64,000 bases of DNA. It comes from Lonicera japonica (taxonomy: Eukaryota > Streptophyta > Magnoliopsida > Dipsacales > Caprifoliaceae). The DNA lies in contig CM038463.1 in NCBI GenBank assembly GCA_021464415.1, positions 115,598,790 through 115,662,789 of the forward strand, read 5' to 3'. Below, one piece after another: positions 1-13,196 of this stretch. The notes under the pieces were generated by a model. That model saw only the letters and a program-made list of their open reading frames with translations. It ran no database searches and was not told the DNA's origin. The number at the start of each line of letters is the position of its first letter. The stretch's first letter is position 1. The position numbers were made by a program, and so were the translations under genes.

Positions 1-303
1 TTATAATTTTGTTTTCATAAATTTATTGCTACCTAATTACTGGACAAGAAGTGGTAGAAGATACGACACAAAATGAGCATGAATACATATGGATTTGAAG
101 AGCATAAAAAATAACATTGGTGGTCATACAACCACATAAGAGATGTATAAAAGCACCACCAATTGAGTTCTCTTAATCTCTTCCATATTTTCAATCCGCA
201 ACAATCTGTTGTTTATTACTTTGAGGATTTTCAGTTTCTTATGCGTGTTTATGATTTTAATAGAATTGTTGTGTGTGATTTCTGGTTGTCTTCATGTACT
301 TAG

Positions 304-2112
304 ACTGGACCTGATGAGAGAAGTATACCAGGAAACACTATTGCTGTTCAGGCAGATATGCCATTTAGCGGTCTGACAACTTTTGGTGGAGCTTTCTTAT
401 CTAAATTTGAATGTTCCCAAATGCCACATCCTGTAAGTGTTGAACTTGCTTAAAAGAAAATACTTCCCTGCTAGTACTCAAATATTATATTTTGACGAGC
501 AATTTCTTTGTCATCTTGATGTGCAGCTTCTGGAACATATCACATTCGTGGACACTCCTGGGGTTCTTTCGGGAGAGAAACAACGGACCCAACGGAGCTA
601 TGATTTTACAGGTGTTATCTCATGGTTTGCAGCAAAATGTGATCTTATTCTCCTTCTCTTTGACCCTCATAAATTGGATATAAGTGATGAATTCAAACGT
701 GTGATTTCATCTTTACGTGGTCACGATGACAAGATCCGCGTAGTCCTTAACAAAGCAGACCAAGTTGACACCCAACAAGTAAGATTTGTAGCTACTCTAT
801 TGGAAATAATTTTCTTCATTCATAGTTTTATGACAAATACGTTTGATGTCAACATATCAACTTTCTTGTTGCTATATAATAGTTGATGAGAGTTTACGGT
901 GCGTTGATGTGGTCGCTCGGGAAGGTTCTAAACACACCGGAGGTTATGCGCGTTTATATTGGGTAGGGTTTTCATGTTTTTTTTTTTTGTTTTTCCCTTC
1001 CTTTCTAGCAACTTATTCTGTACTTCAGGCCATCTTATTAGCTTTTTGTAGCGAGTGTTATTTGGAACTATATATCACTCACATCTGACATGGTTGTAGT
1101 AAACAAGGAAAGTAGGAAACATGCGTTCTGTTTGTATCACTATGAAATTTGCCAACATAAATAATCTCCCAAGTATGTACCATGGTTGGGTTCTTTGGTC
1201 CAATTACTTCAGAAGTTCAGATACAGAATTAATTTGATTTCATAATTTTTTGTTTATATTAAATAAATAGATTGCAGTATTTGCATTTCTGCATATATAC
1301 TAGATTTTGCAGTTGTGCATAAATTTGGATCAATAGTTTTGATATTACCCAAATTTTAATATATGGCACGTATAAAAACAGTTTAAAGCTCTTGGAAGCA
1401 GAGACTCTTCACTAATTTTCTATTTATTGGCTTTCACACAGGTCTTTCAATGACAAGCCTGTTAATGAAGGTGTAGTTGGTCCCATTGGAAAGGATCTTT
1501 TTGAAAAAGAACAAGACGACCTCCTTATAGACTTGACAGACATTCCGAAGAAGGCTTGCGAGCGCAGAGTATGTGCACCTCATGTTTGGTTCAATCTGTG
1601 TTTGTGAATCTACTCATAATGCGTGCAAATTTGTTAATTATATATTTGCTATAGCGAATTGATTGTTTAATTTATTTGTATTTTGCAGATCAATGAGTTT
1701 GTTAAACGTGCTAGAGCTGCCAAGATTCATGCCTATATAATCAGCCAGCTCAAAAAGGAGATGCCTGCCATGATGGGTAAAGCTAAGGCGCAGCAGCGCT
1801 TGATTGATAATCTTGAAGATGTATTTGCAAAGGTGCATTCCTCTCTCTCTCTACAAGTAATTATATGGTGTTTGGTGTCGTGAAATGGTGCATCCTTTAC
1901 TTATTACATCGAATTTTGCAAAGCAGATCCAGAAGGAGTTCCATCTACCAGCAGGAGATTTTCCGAGTGTGGAAAACTTTAGGGAGGTTCTTGGTGGTTA
2001 TAGTATTGACAAGTTTGAGAAATTGAAGCCCAAAATGATTCAAGTTGTAGATGACATGCTTGGCTATGATATCCCGGACCTCCTGAAGAATTTCCGAAAT
2101 CCTTATGAATGA
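304..2112 (+). CDS. EHD2: EH domain-containing GTPase, EHD2-like (3' part of gene)
   Basis: Six exons are readable: 304-432, 527-778, 883-962, 1442-1568, 1689-1832 and 1927-2112 (stop TGA), all with GT-AG borders and continuous frame. The product is the middle and C-terminal part of a dynamin-like EHD ATPase, which tubulates and remodels endocytic membranes. The G3 motif DTPG is near the start of exon 527-778 and NKAD (G4) near its end. Conserved stretches GEKQRTQRSYDFTG and MRVYGALMW follow, then the helical region ending in FRNPYE. The N-terminal EH/EF-hand and P-loop exons lie upstream of the window, so this copy is partial only because of the window edge. Arabidopsis has EHD1 and EHD2. 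I lean to EHD2 because the next gene is an SDRa/IBR1 homologue, the same pair as At4g05520/At4g05530 (from memory). No frame breaks were seen, so it is probably functional. Confidence 0.92.
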
Positions 2113-3508
2113 TTTGAGATGTTACTACAACAATTAAGAGATAACATTTTGAGAAAAGTTAGAAAGTGAAAAATGTTCTTGCGGATGCATATTTTCACCG
2201 AGACTACAATTTTATGCCATCATATTTTGTGTTTGTTGTTTTTTCGTTCAGTAGACAAGTAAATAAATAAAGTAGAATGATTTGATAATGATGAAAAAGG
2301 GCTTGTGTGACAGTTGAGGGGAATGGGCTAAAAGAGCTTAAATGAGATGACGATCGAAATGTTTAAGTGTAACAAACCCTCTTGATCTAGTGTTAGAATG
2401 TTATGATTGGGATAGTTTTGGGGTTGACTGTGTTTGCTCTCTAGGTTGATTCCCGTGTCTATTAAAATATTGCTAGGCTAGCAGCAGTCACAAATAACAA
2501 CCGGAGTTTAGTCGAAGTGTGCGTAAGTTGGCCAGGACAGGCCTGGACACTCCATGGATAAAACCCAAAAAAAAAAAATGAAATGTTTCAAGTGACTACA
2601 AGAAAAAAAAAATGAAAGAATTAAAAAGTAGAAAGAAAAACAAAGTATAAGAAGCTTATATTTTGTTTTCTACGGAAAAGTGATTTCAAAAGATGGAGAA
2701 AATGACCTACTTTTGAAAATTTATTTTTTGTATTTTCACGAAAATATGATTGATTTAGTATCCCATAATTTTTTATAATAATAATAATAATAATAATGAC
2801 AATTTAATATATAACACAAGTGTTTTTAAATGTACCTGTAAAATTATTCTTATCACCTTAGAGTGAGGATATTTTCATTTTATCTCACTCTTTCTTTTTT
2901 CAAAAAAAAAAACTTTTCAACTCACTTCAACAGCTGGAGGGCAAGTTTATTGAAAATATAAAACTAAATATAAAGAGATTAATTTCTACCATTGCTAAAA
3001 CAAAAACACGAAAACCATAAATAAACTTAATAAAATATTCTATTTTATTGTAGATGGGCTACTGGTTTTATTGTTAGAAAGAGAGAAAATGAGAGTTAAA
3101 ACTTGGGGAGGGTAATGAGATGAAAAGGATCGACAAGATATCCATGTCATTTAATTTAGTTGATAATTAATCTCTTTCCCCTCCCTATAAATCTACTATA
3201 AATTGGTTGGTTGCGAGGTTTATGAAGGAAAAAATTGGAAATTTAGGTTTGGTCATATTAGAAAGGATCAAAGGACACAAAGCTATTAATAACTAACAAT
3301 TGCCCCTAATTTCTTATTGCTCGCTCTATTCTAAGATTTTTTTTCAAAAATTTCTTAGTTAATTATTTGTCATATATAATTTATCAATAGCCGGGATCTC
3401 TCAATAATTTACTCGTAATTTCTTCCATGCAATTTTTTCAGACTTAATTAAGCATTTTCTAGAAGGATGATCGGAGAATTACTAACAATTGCCGTGGTGG
3501 GGTATAAA
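2113..3508. other. Intergenic, 3' flank of EHD gene
   Basis: No coding sequence recognised. AT-rich with A-runs, a short (ATA)n run near 2777-2796 and oligo-A near 2568-2578 and 2905-2914. The first 100-200 bases are presumably the 3' UTR of the EHD gene (AATAAA-like signal near 2262). Confidence 0.5.
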
Positions 3509-4143
3509 GGCTATCTCCAAGATCTTGTTTGGCTTTTGAGAAATATATGGAGTTTGAAGAATGAATTTGAAAAATTATGACACGTAAGAAGCAAGTTATT
3601 TAAATTGGAGTGAGAAGAATAATTGTGTGAAGGTATTTAAAAACTTTCAAAAAAAATAGTATAAACGACTGTTTTTTAATTTGGGTATAAATTGGGGTAA
3701 GAAGAAAGGTTATATGTAAAGGCTATCTCCAAGATCCTGATTGACTTTTGAGAAATATATGGATTTTGAAGAATGAATTTGAAAAATTATGATGGGTAAG
3801 AATCAAGTTATTTAAATTGGAGTGAGAAAAATAATTATGTAGAAGTATTTAAGAACTTCCAAAAGAATAGTATAAACGATTGTTTTTTAATTTGGGTATG
3901 AATTGGGGTAAGAAGAAAGGTTATATGTAAAGATAGTATCTCCAAGATCCTCTTTGGCTTTTGAGAAATATATGGAGTTTGAAGAATGAATTTGAAAAAT
4001 TATGACGGGTAAGAAGCAAATGTTATTTAAATTGGAGTGAGAAGAATAATTATGCGGAGTTATTTAAGAACTTCCAAAAAAATAGTATAAACGACTATTT
4101 TTTAATTTGGGTATAAATTGGGGTAAGAAGAAAGGTTATATGT
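3509..4143. repeat. Tandem repeat, three ~212-bp units
   Basis: Three head-to-tail copies of a ~212-bp unit begin near 3509, 3721 and 3932. Each starts with a CTATCTCCAAGATC-like sequence, contains GAGAAATATATGGA and AATTGGAGTGAGAA, and ends with GGGGTAAGAAGAAAGG. Divergence between copies is low (scattered substitutions and 1-3-bp indels). There is no coding capacity. It is a local array between EHD and SDRa. Confidence 0.9.
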
Positions 4144-5450
4144 GTTTTTTTTGGTTGGTTTGTTTTTGGGTGAAAGAATGATTTTATAAATTCCTCCATA
4201 AAAAGAAATAAAGCAGGAATGATTTTATAAGTGTATTTAAGAAGGTCCTATAACACAAATTGTAATTTTTTTGATATGTGTTATTGCATTGCGATTATAG
4301 ACCTAGTTGTATTTTATTTTTGATAGGCACTAATAATTTATGATAGATTCGTTTGGTTGCGTAAATTATCTCATTGATAATTATTTATTCTAAATTAACA
4401 AATTATAATTCTTTTTTTTATTATTATTATTTTAACAAAAAAAAATGTGGTGTGATATTTTTTTCTACATGATTTTGTATGATAGTTATAAGTTACGTAA
4501 TTTCAATTATATTTTTTTACGTTTTTTTATTTAATGTCTTAAGTATTAACGTTTATGACTTTATATATTATTTTATTATTATAACTAAATATTCAAATTA
4601 GATAATTCATAAATTAAACAATCTAAAATTATACGATTCGTAAATTCAAGAACGATAAAACGGGTCGGTTCGTAACTAATTTATATTATTATTTTTAAGT
4701 ACATAAGTAAGCACCTATATAAAAAGTGAGTAGGTTGTTATGATCGGAATTTGAAAGTCCAAACTCGAATCATACAGTAAACCTACCACATTAATCTCCT
4801 ATTCTCAATCATTAGAAGAAGTTTTTCTAATGGTTTATCTACGAAGATGCTTATAGTTGATATAGAATTATATATAATTATGGATATGTCATAACAAAGT
4901 AATTATATTGACATTGTTTATGGATTGTGGATGATAAATAGTGTCACATTATATACAATGTGTGTAATTTTTTTATTTTTTTTATGTGACAATAAATAAA
5001 TAAATAAATAAATAAAAATGAGGCTTGCACTATAAAAAAAGAAGTGGTAAGACTCCATTTGATAATAAAATAAAAAATAAGTTAAAAAATACTTTCAATT
5101 TCATACACATTTGAAAAAATGAATATATTTTCATCCTCTTTAATTTTTATAAAATATAATTTTTCAAAAAATAAAAAATATATTTTATTACAGAAGGCAA
5201 CTTATTTTTTAACTTTTGAAGCAAATTTTAGAATTGGATTTGATTATTCTTATGTGTTATGCCATAGCAGATACTGTCGTAGGAGGTGTAGATCCCAAGG
5301 AGAAACATAATCAGAAAGCACCCAAAAAATTGTTAGAAAACTTAAAAACACTGAGTTCACAACGCACAAAGGACTTCCTCAAGGCATCGGCTTTGTGTGC
5401 CGCTGAAACACAAAAATATAGCAGAAAGAGAGAGAGAGGGAGGGGTAGGT
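4144..5450. other. AT-rich intergenic and promoter region of the SDR gene
   Basis: No gene recognised. Contains (AAAT)n near 4990-5018 and oligo-T/A tracts. The last ~150 bases hold the probable SDR 5' leader with a GA-rich run near 5427-5445. An AAGGCATCGGCTTT string near 5382 almost repeats the start of the coding nucleotide-binding motif near 5510, a curious microduplication. Confidence 0.45.
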
Positions 5451-7948
5451 ATGGAGAAAATAGGGAAGAGATTTACGGGGAAGGTGGCGATTGTGACGGC
5501 TTCGACTCAAGGCATCGGCTTCAGCATAGCCGAGCGCCTCGGCCTCGAAGGTGCCTCTGTTGTCATCTCCTCTCGCAAACAGGTAGACCGACTAGCTTCT
5601 TCCTTTGTCTTTTTTTTTTCATTTCTTGAATTCATGTTGTTTACTTTCATTTAAATTGTTCAGCGGGGTTTAGATTTTTTCTCAAATTGTTGATTTTATT
5701 GGGATAGGATTGAGGTGAATTTGATTGGTTTATGATTGGGATTGGATTTTTGCAGAAGAACGTAGATGAGGCCGTGGAAAAACTAAAGGGAAGAGGTATT
5801 CAAGTGTTGGGATTGGTATGCCATGTCTCTAATCCTCAACAACGAAAGAACCTCGTTGACGTGACTCTTCAGGTCAGATCCCAACCTAACCACTCCCCTA
5901 TGCTTGTGCAATTGAATTTGTAGATCCCTCTTTTGTTTGTAACTTATTACACTTGTCTATGGATTGAATGAATTAGGCTTATTTCTTTTGTTACTCTTAG
6001 AGGTTGATCCACATAGCCCAACTCATTATGATATTTTCTTCTTTTTTCACAAACCAGACTGAATATTCATGCTGATTAGGTGTTCTTTATTTACTTAAAC
6101 TTTTCAGCCCAGATTTCTAGTTTCTGGACTCAAATTTGTGCTTTGCTTCTCCATGTTTGTACTCTTAAAATATGTACGCCTTGGAAATTTCAAATGCCTC
6201 TAGCTTCACCAAGTTGAAGCTGTAGCGTTTTTAGTCAGTGTAGTTGTATTATAGTAGTTGGAGCTATTAAGTTTATGTGGGTGCACACACCATTTAGTTT
6301 TGTTCTACGTGGTACAGTGGCTATCATGAAATTAAAAGGATAAATAATAGAATAGTATGGCCCCATGCTTGTGGACGTTCCATTTGGGTGTTGCAAATTA
6401 AATTTTTTACCAAAAATTACTAGGACAGCAGAAGCAATTCCTGCAGAACAAAAATTGGGTATTTAACTATTAAAAGCAACAATCTACTGTTGGCTAACGC
6501 AGTTCTCTTCTACAAAAGAGAATATGAAAATTGTCATGCAATGCTAAGTTATAGGGGCGAGAGGCCATGCTGCATTATTATTGTTATTTCGATCAATGGT
6601 TAGCAGTTACTGATATTTTAGTATGTCCTTTTGAAAGGGGTTGATTCAGCCCATTATTTAGCTTGATTAAAGTCCCCTTTTCTTGAATAAAACTCTCTTT
6701 CATGGTTGCAGAAATATGGAAAAATAGATGTGATAGTGTCCAATGCTGCTGCCAATCCCTCTGTCGACACCATTCTGGAAACTAAAGAATCAGTCCTTGA
6801 CAAGCTATGGGAAGTTAATGTGAAAACCTCTATACTTCTTTTGAAGGTAAGACATTTTGATGAACAAATTGATGTAGATATAAGAGAGGAATAATTGCAA
6901 CAGTTACCAGAGATCGTTACAGCAACTCTCTCCGGTTGTTCCAACTTCCAACCACTTCCTTTTTCCTCTTTATTATTATTATTATTACTGAAAATTTTAT
7001 TTTCAAGTATCATATCTGTTGATGTTCTTGATCATAAGACGTAATTATTCTTATTTCACCTATTACAGGATGCAGCTCCACACTTGCAGAAGGGTTCATC
7101 TGTTGTTTTCATTTCCTCCATTGGTGCCTACAACCCGCAGTCTTCCATGGCTATGTATGGGGTGACCAAGACAGCCCTCCTTGGACTTACCAAGGTTCTT
7201 CATGATTCCGATATACTTGCGGAACGCGATTGGATTTTTTGACTTGGGTATTAGGGGCCAATCCATATTAGTGGAGATTTTTAATGTTAAGCACACAGGT
7301 GTACTAAATTCATTATCAGTTTAATTTTCACAGGCATTTTCTTCATAGCCAAATTGCATAAAATGACTGATAAAATGCCTGTGCACCTTACACCAACTCA
7401 CCAACTCTTTTCTTTTTTTTTTGTTCCTGTCACACAAAAAATGAAAAAAGAAAAGAGTTGCACACTAAAAATATAAAGGTGGGGCCGTAGGCAAAAATCT
7501 CCTTAGAAGATGAACTACCCTAATCTTTTGTTTCTGATTTATCTATTCATATTATTCTCTCTTGATCTTCCCTAGGCACTTGCAGCGGAGATGGGCCCGG
7601 AGACTCGTGTAAATTGTGTTGCACCTGGTTTTGTACCCACACACTTTGCAGATTTTATCACAAAAAACGAAGCTATTGTAAGTGTGTAACGGCTTTAGAA
7701 TTATATTGTGCCCATCTATCTCCATTGAAAAGATTATGGAGATTTCTACCTAAGACTTGGTCAGTGATTGACTTGAGGGTTTTTGAATTGTTGTACAGAG
7801 GAAAGATATTGAGGATAGGACATTGCTCAACAGACTTGGAACCACAGAAGATATGGCTGCTGCCGCTGCCTTTTTGGCTTCTGATGATGCTTCTTATATT
7901 ACTGGAGAAACTCTAGTTGTTGCTGGAGGACTTCCTTCCCGACTTTAG
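5451..7948 (+). CDS. IBR1: Peroxisomal short-chain dehydrogenase/reductase, SDRa/IBR1-like
   Basis: Six exons: 5451-5582, 5756-5872, 6712-6846, 7069-7194, 7576-7677 and 7799-7948, giving 253 residues. Classical SDR fold: cofactor motif TASTQGIG at residues 16-23 (a variant of TGxxxGIG), NAAA at 94-97 in place of NNAG, catalytic Ser near 144-145, and YxxxK at Tyr158/Lys162. The C-terminus is SRL, a strong type-1 peroxisomal targeting signal. In Arabidopsis the SRL-ending homologue SDRa/IBR1 acts in peroxisomal conversion of indole-3-butyric acid to auxin by a beta-oxidation-like route. Length and tail fit that orthology, while animal DHRS4 is the wider family. The start is the first ATG after a purine-rich leader, and upstream in-frame ATGs encode no conserved sequence. 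The frame is intact in all exons. Confidence 0.93.
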
Positions 7949-8976
7949 ATGTGTTTTTGCAATCTTCTCTTCTAATTTACATTAATAGTTGTGTTTTTGG
8001 TTTTTGTTCTTGCAATATTCTCGTCTAATTTACGTTGATAAGAAGCCGTGATGATTGCTCGGAAGGGATTCCATAAAGTCCAGTATCAATAAATTCTGAG
8101 TTAGTTTTCGACTTTTGGTTGATTAAATTACGTTGGTTGGCTTTACTTCTCTTTTGGAGGTTGATATTCATTATTCAACAACCACAAAGTAAATGACAGC
8201 AGCACTACTTGAAATTAAGATAAAACAATTGTGCTAGCAGTTCTCTTTTATTTGCAGGCTGTAACTCATGATGCAACTCAGGATACTACTATGTTTTACG
8301 GTTGCAAGGGTATGTAACAGCTTATTTCTATAGGACCACTACCCTGTTTATCACTTGCCATTTCCTATTTCGTGGAGTACAATAGCTGTTATTATTGATT
8401 TCATTTACTATAAAAGCAAAATGAAAGGAAGAAACGAAAATTGTACGCAACTTTTCTTTGGAATTTCAAATTCAGACCAAAAGGTACAAAAGTAGAGTGT
8501 TTACCAGCATAATCTTAGGCCAGGGGCCCTTTCCTTCTGAGTGCACACATCCCATGATAGATACAATCCTCACAAGCAAGTCGTATGATAAAATTAAAAA
8601 ACATAAATGACCCAAAACACATTTCATTTTGTACTTTTGGTCTACCCAAAGATAGCAAACACTGCTATCACTATATGCATATAGGAAAGCCATACGGCAA
8701 CTCTTGCAACTTCTGTACATAATATACGCTAAACATAAAAAATGCAGTGGAAAAGCAGCACACGACAACATTTCATAGCTGTGCTCAGAGGGAAATACAT
8801 TTTTTTCCCCGCCTACTAGCTCTCCATTAAGCATTATATATACCCACAACACGTCTGTTGTTTTACTTGCACTTGGTGCACAAAATGGTCTGCCTATACG
8901 TGTGATTGCTTCAACTTCCCATATATATCGATTGACCATTTGAAGATTGAACTCTAAAACGATCTGTAAGTAGCAT
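7949..8976. other. Intergenic between convergent genes (3' UTRs)
   Basis: Lies between the stop of the SDR gene (+) and the stop of the At1g16860-like gene (-). No conserved coding sequence was found. A ~155-residue frame on the minus strand (8472-8939) has no recognisable family and probably overlaps the 3' UTR of the minus-strand gene. Confidence 0.5.
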
Positions 8977-11900
8977 CTACACAGGTATCACATCAGCATT
9001 CTGACTTTCATCACATGTCAAAACAAGACCTTCAACGTATGTTGGGAGGAGGCAACGGGCCCACTGACATCCCGTTGAAATGGGCTCTGTTGGAGGGACG
9101 ATCATCAGCACATTATCATGGCGTCGGACAACCCCCATCACACTTACAGTGCTCCCCTCTTTGATATACCTGTACAAGTGGAACCCACTTGATATACCAT
9201 TTGCGTCGGTAATAGGAGAAGCCCTTTTATTATCACTACGAGGGTTATTTAACAAGAGAGTGCTATTGCCAAAATAGAAATGGCTTCTACCAAGGCTAAG
9301 CACTATCCTTAAGATATAATATGTACAACAACTCAGCGCATCATTTGCTTTGGCAATGCATTTCCCTTGTAGAATAAGAAAAGTTTCATTTAAAGGGTTA
9401 GAAGGGATTGCTAATCCCTTCCTTTCAGTTCAAGTATCAATCCAAACACAAAGGTAGATTCTGATTCCCTTCTTTTCTCATTCTCTCAGTCCAAACAAAT
9501 CTAAGTTTGTTTTCTTGGAAAATGGTTCCATGAAAAAACAATCAAAAAGCACCCTAGTGAAGCATTAAATGAATACATAAAAATAGTTGCTTACCCTTCT
9601 TTAAGGCGCATTACACGGTCATCACTTGAGAGGCTGCGGTCAGAAAGCCAGCGTAAAAAGCTGGGAGATAAATCCCTGTTTTCCTTTCTGACATCAACTA
9701 CTGTTGTTGGTTTAACAAATGGAGCAACTTTAGCTCCATAGCCTGCTTTCACTAGAGCTCTTAACCCGGACTGGAAGTCTGATATGTAAAAATCAGCCAC
9801 ATATTTCTGTTTAAGAGGCAACAAAAAGGCTACCCAATTAGCCAACTCACAATAGCATTAGTTCATCAATTACTGAGTCAGCTAAATAATGTTCATGCAT
9901 TAAAGGGAGGGATATCATATTCCATCAGTAACTGAACAAAAACTAACCTCTGAATGACGTCGTCCCCAAGAGAAGAAACGATGTTTAGGATTGGCTGATT
10001 TTCCACCCCATCCTCTATATTCATACAATTCTGTGGAAACGTAAACACATCTTGGTAACCTCTGAAAAGATGATTCAAGAGGAATACTACCACATGTGAC
10101 AACCTGCCCAAAACAAGAGATGTGGTTCAGGCCTCAGGTTACTTCAGGGACCTCTAATTCGATTCCACAACCATAACAGCCAACATCTTTTTTTTTCAAT
10201 TTTTTTTTTCCTTTTTCTTTCGTCAATACAAACACAACCAACATAATAATCTTACCATTAAATCATAATATTACTTCAAATACCTTAAAGGCCTAGAAAC
10301 AGATAAATGGATGCTGAATACTAGCTCTACTAAATGTTTACTAATTCTCAGGCTATAACATTTTTTTGGCAAGAAGTTGTGTCACAATAGCAAAATATGT
10401 AATTTGTTACCTACCAAATAATCAAGTAATCAACACTCTAAAACCTTCACAAAAAGCAAAATCAATTTCACAAGAACTAATCTGCTCGTGCTAAGCTAAA
10501 GAAAATATATGGATAACACAAAAGTGACTATTAACCGCGAAGATTCTAGCTTAAATGCAATGATATTTTTCAAATCACTGTGTTATAACTCCAAATTTTA
10601 AAAGTAGTTCATAAACAAGGCCTTGCTACTTGCTGTGTTGATTGCTGAATGCGTCTGGAACATGCTGCATATAATGCAGCTATAATGTAAATAATCTATC
10701 AACATCCCAAGAAATGCAAGTGATTACAAAGTTATTCAAAGCCTTGTGCATATATAAACTGATGACGTGTGCCTCTTTTGGTGATTCGACCTAGCACGAA
10801 AGCTTATGCTCAAATTTTGGAATGCGAATACATCATGGACGATGATATAGTATATACACACACATATATACAAGGTCTCAAGATATAACATTTCAATGAA
10901 TTATATATATCCACTGATTTCCTTAACTAAACTTGACATCCGCAAGCAACACTCATATCATTCTAGAAGAGTTGTCACTGAAGTCGAAGAGGCATGCACC
11001 TGGTCCACAGTTACATAAATATTATAAATGCATTATCGTAATTTATAACATACCATATTTTCTTTCCTCATGACTCGTAAGACTTTACAATCCACTGATT
11101 GTGAGACTCCATTGACAATTTGACATCTAAGTGAGACACAGACACTAACATCGGCTAGATTTTGATCTTGTCTGTCTTACCTTTTTGTGGTTGAATCTAG
11201 TTTAAAGCATCTTCTTCATTAAAAAAGTCCAACTTTAGGGTTAAACTGAATGGTCAAAAAGATAAATTCCATCAGTTAACATCTTAAGATTCCTTTAAAT
11301 AATTCATTTACCATCAAAGTATACAATGTTTTCCTCACAGATGAAAATTTCAGGTTTTTAGATACCTAGAGTTTTGAGCCCGTGTTCCTCCCTAAGAATG
11401 GATATTGAGAAGGCCTTCCACATAAAACAAGTGGAAATACTATAGAAGACAGAGATCAACAACAATTGGAGATATGTTGAAATGTAGTGTGAAGCAAGTC
11501 AAGCAACGTAAGGTGAAGATATTCGCTGAGAGACCCCATATGAGCATCTCACCATGAAATAAATGGGTCTACGTATTTGAAAGGTCTATCTTCTACGTAA
11601 TTCCAGGGTGCTATTTGTTTAGGGTGTTCAACTCCAAAGCAAACCTACAGATTGACTATGCAGCAGTTCCTATATCATCCTAGTGTTATGTTTCATGTTT
11701 ACTTGTTTAGTTTCGGTTGGTTCTGTCCTGTTCTTTTCATTTCACCATAATTTTCTTGCCCATTTGGTTTTTCAAGACTAGGTACAAAAATTTACAGGAG
11801 GGGCTGTGGGGGAAATTGACAGCTTCAAATTGTACTATCTTCCAATCCATAGTAAATACAACCCGAATAATAAGAAACAGGGCAAAAGAAGTTACCATGA

Positions 11901-13196
11901 AACTGCACCCAAGAGTAAGAGAATGCATATGTGACTTGCATTTTGCAGGATTAGAAGCCACCTAAAAGAATATTGTCCTTTAACTCCCACAGAAGCAAAT
12001 TTAGGTACTAGAACCCATATGGCACACACAAGTTATCCTTGAAACATAAATAAAGCTGCAAAAATTTTCCTTGTCTCAAATTCCACAGATAATTTTTCCC
12101 TAATAAGAACAATTCAGAGGATGTTTCAAGGTCAAAAATGGTCAGCAAATACAATCCAGCAAAACCACCATTGACAGCATTCTAGAAGTGGTAATTGTAA
12201 CTATAATGACCTTCAAACTAACTAACAAAATCAAAATGTTACACCATTCAAGTGATAGACTCCAATTAACAAGGCTAGTAGTTTGTTTTTTAATGTACAT
12301 TATTAGTTCAATAAACTTGAATCATCCCATCCCATAAAAATATAAAAAAGAATATTGATTGATACTTTTATATATGAACCATCTACATATTTTATTCACA
12401 CGCACACACACGCACATATATATAGAGAGAGAGAGGGGGGGGGGGGAATTACCCCAGTAACCTTGACATATTGTCCATCAATGGCACCTCTAAGCTCAGC
12501 ATCAGGGTACCTTCTCAAAAATCCTAATAACCCTCTCTTCTTCCAACTACAATTCCACATAATTGTCATAAAAATGGGCACCAGAACCGCCAAAGCCGCC
12601 ACCAGAATCACCACCTTCTTCACCGCCACAGTGAGGAACCCACCCACTAACAAACCCATCACTACCACCACCAACAAAACCCACATTACCACTTTCGACA
12701 GCTTAAACCCTAACTTGACTTCCTCACTCAAACTCGTCACCGACGAACCATAAACAGTCTTACCACTCATCAAACCGGATGGTTCGAGCTGGCCGGACCT
12801 CCGGCCGACACTCGAACCGAGTGGACCGGAAGTAATTAAACCGGTAGGCTGGAGAGGGACCATTGGGCCGGACGATTTTTTGGGGATTGGACCGGAGCCG
12901 GAGGATTTGGTGGCGACCGGGCCGGAGTTTGGACCGGATCTGACGGATCCGCTATTGTGTTGAGAGGAAGATGAGGGGCGTGAGGGCTTTAACGTGGTAG
13001 GTTGGGGGGGAGCAGCCACGTGATCGACGACAGGTATGTCGAACATTTTGCCGAGCTCGCCGGACTTTTTGACGTCGCCGCCGGTGTAAGGGACGGCACG
13101 TGAGGCGAGTGTCGGTTGTCGCTCCTTGAGCTGTTCGGGTCGACCCGAGACATAGAGTCCATTGCTGAGCTGGTGTGATGGAATTCGCGACCCCAT
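8977..13196 (-). CDS. At1g16860-family membrane protein
   Basis: Four exons on the minus strand: 13196-12453, 10103-9948, 9806-9595 and 9169-8977, about 434 residues. The N-terminus MGSRIPSHQLSNGLYVSGRP is the family signature. A Ser/Gly/Pro-rich linker (residues ~60-150) follows, then two adjacent hydrophobic segments (~169-190 and ~195-215), then the conserved domain with GVVTCGSIPLESSFQR, YEYRGWGGK and DFYISDFQSGLRALVK, ending in DVIPV. The family is plant-specific, found at membranes, and of unknown molecular function; database names linking it to ubiquitin proteases are not supported by any catalytic motif here. Intron 1 is long (10104-12452) and holds no other gene that I can see. The leader contains TA and GA microsatellites (13228-13260). 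All exons are open, so it is likely functional. Confidence 0.92.
12426..12448. repeat. GA/poly-G microsatellite at splice donor
   Basis: A (GA)n run followed by about twelve G ends a few bases from the exon 1 donor of the At1g16860-like gene (GT at 12452-12451 on the minus strand). Just inside the intron this reads as poly-C followed by (TC)n. Confidence 0.8.

Noticed and set aside
8472..8939. 155-residue frame (-) downstream of the At1g16860-like gene
   Set aside because: No recognisable motif, and it follows the stop codon; most likely 3' UTR/intergenic.
12355..12753. 132-residue frame on the plus strand
   Set aside because: Antisense shadow of exon 1 of the At1g16860-like gene, which has clear family conservation on the other strand.
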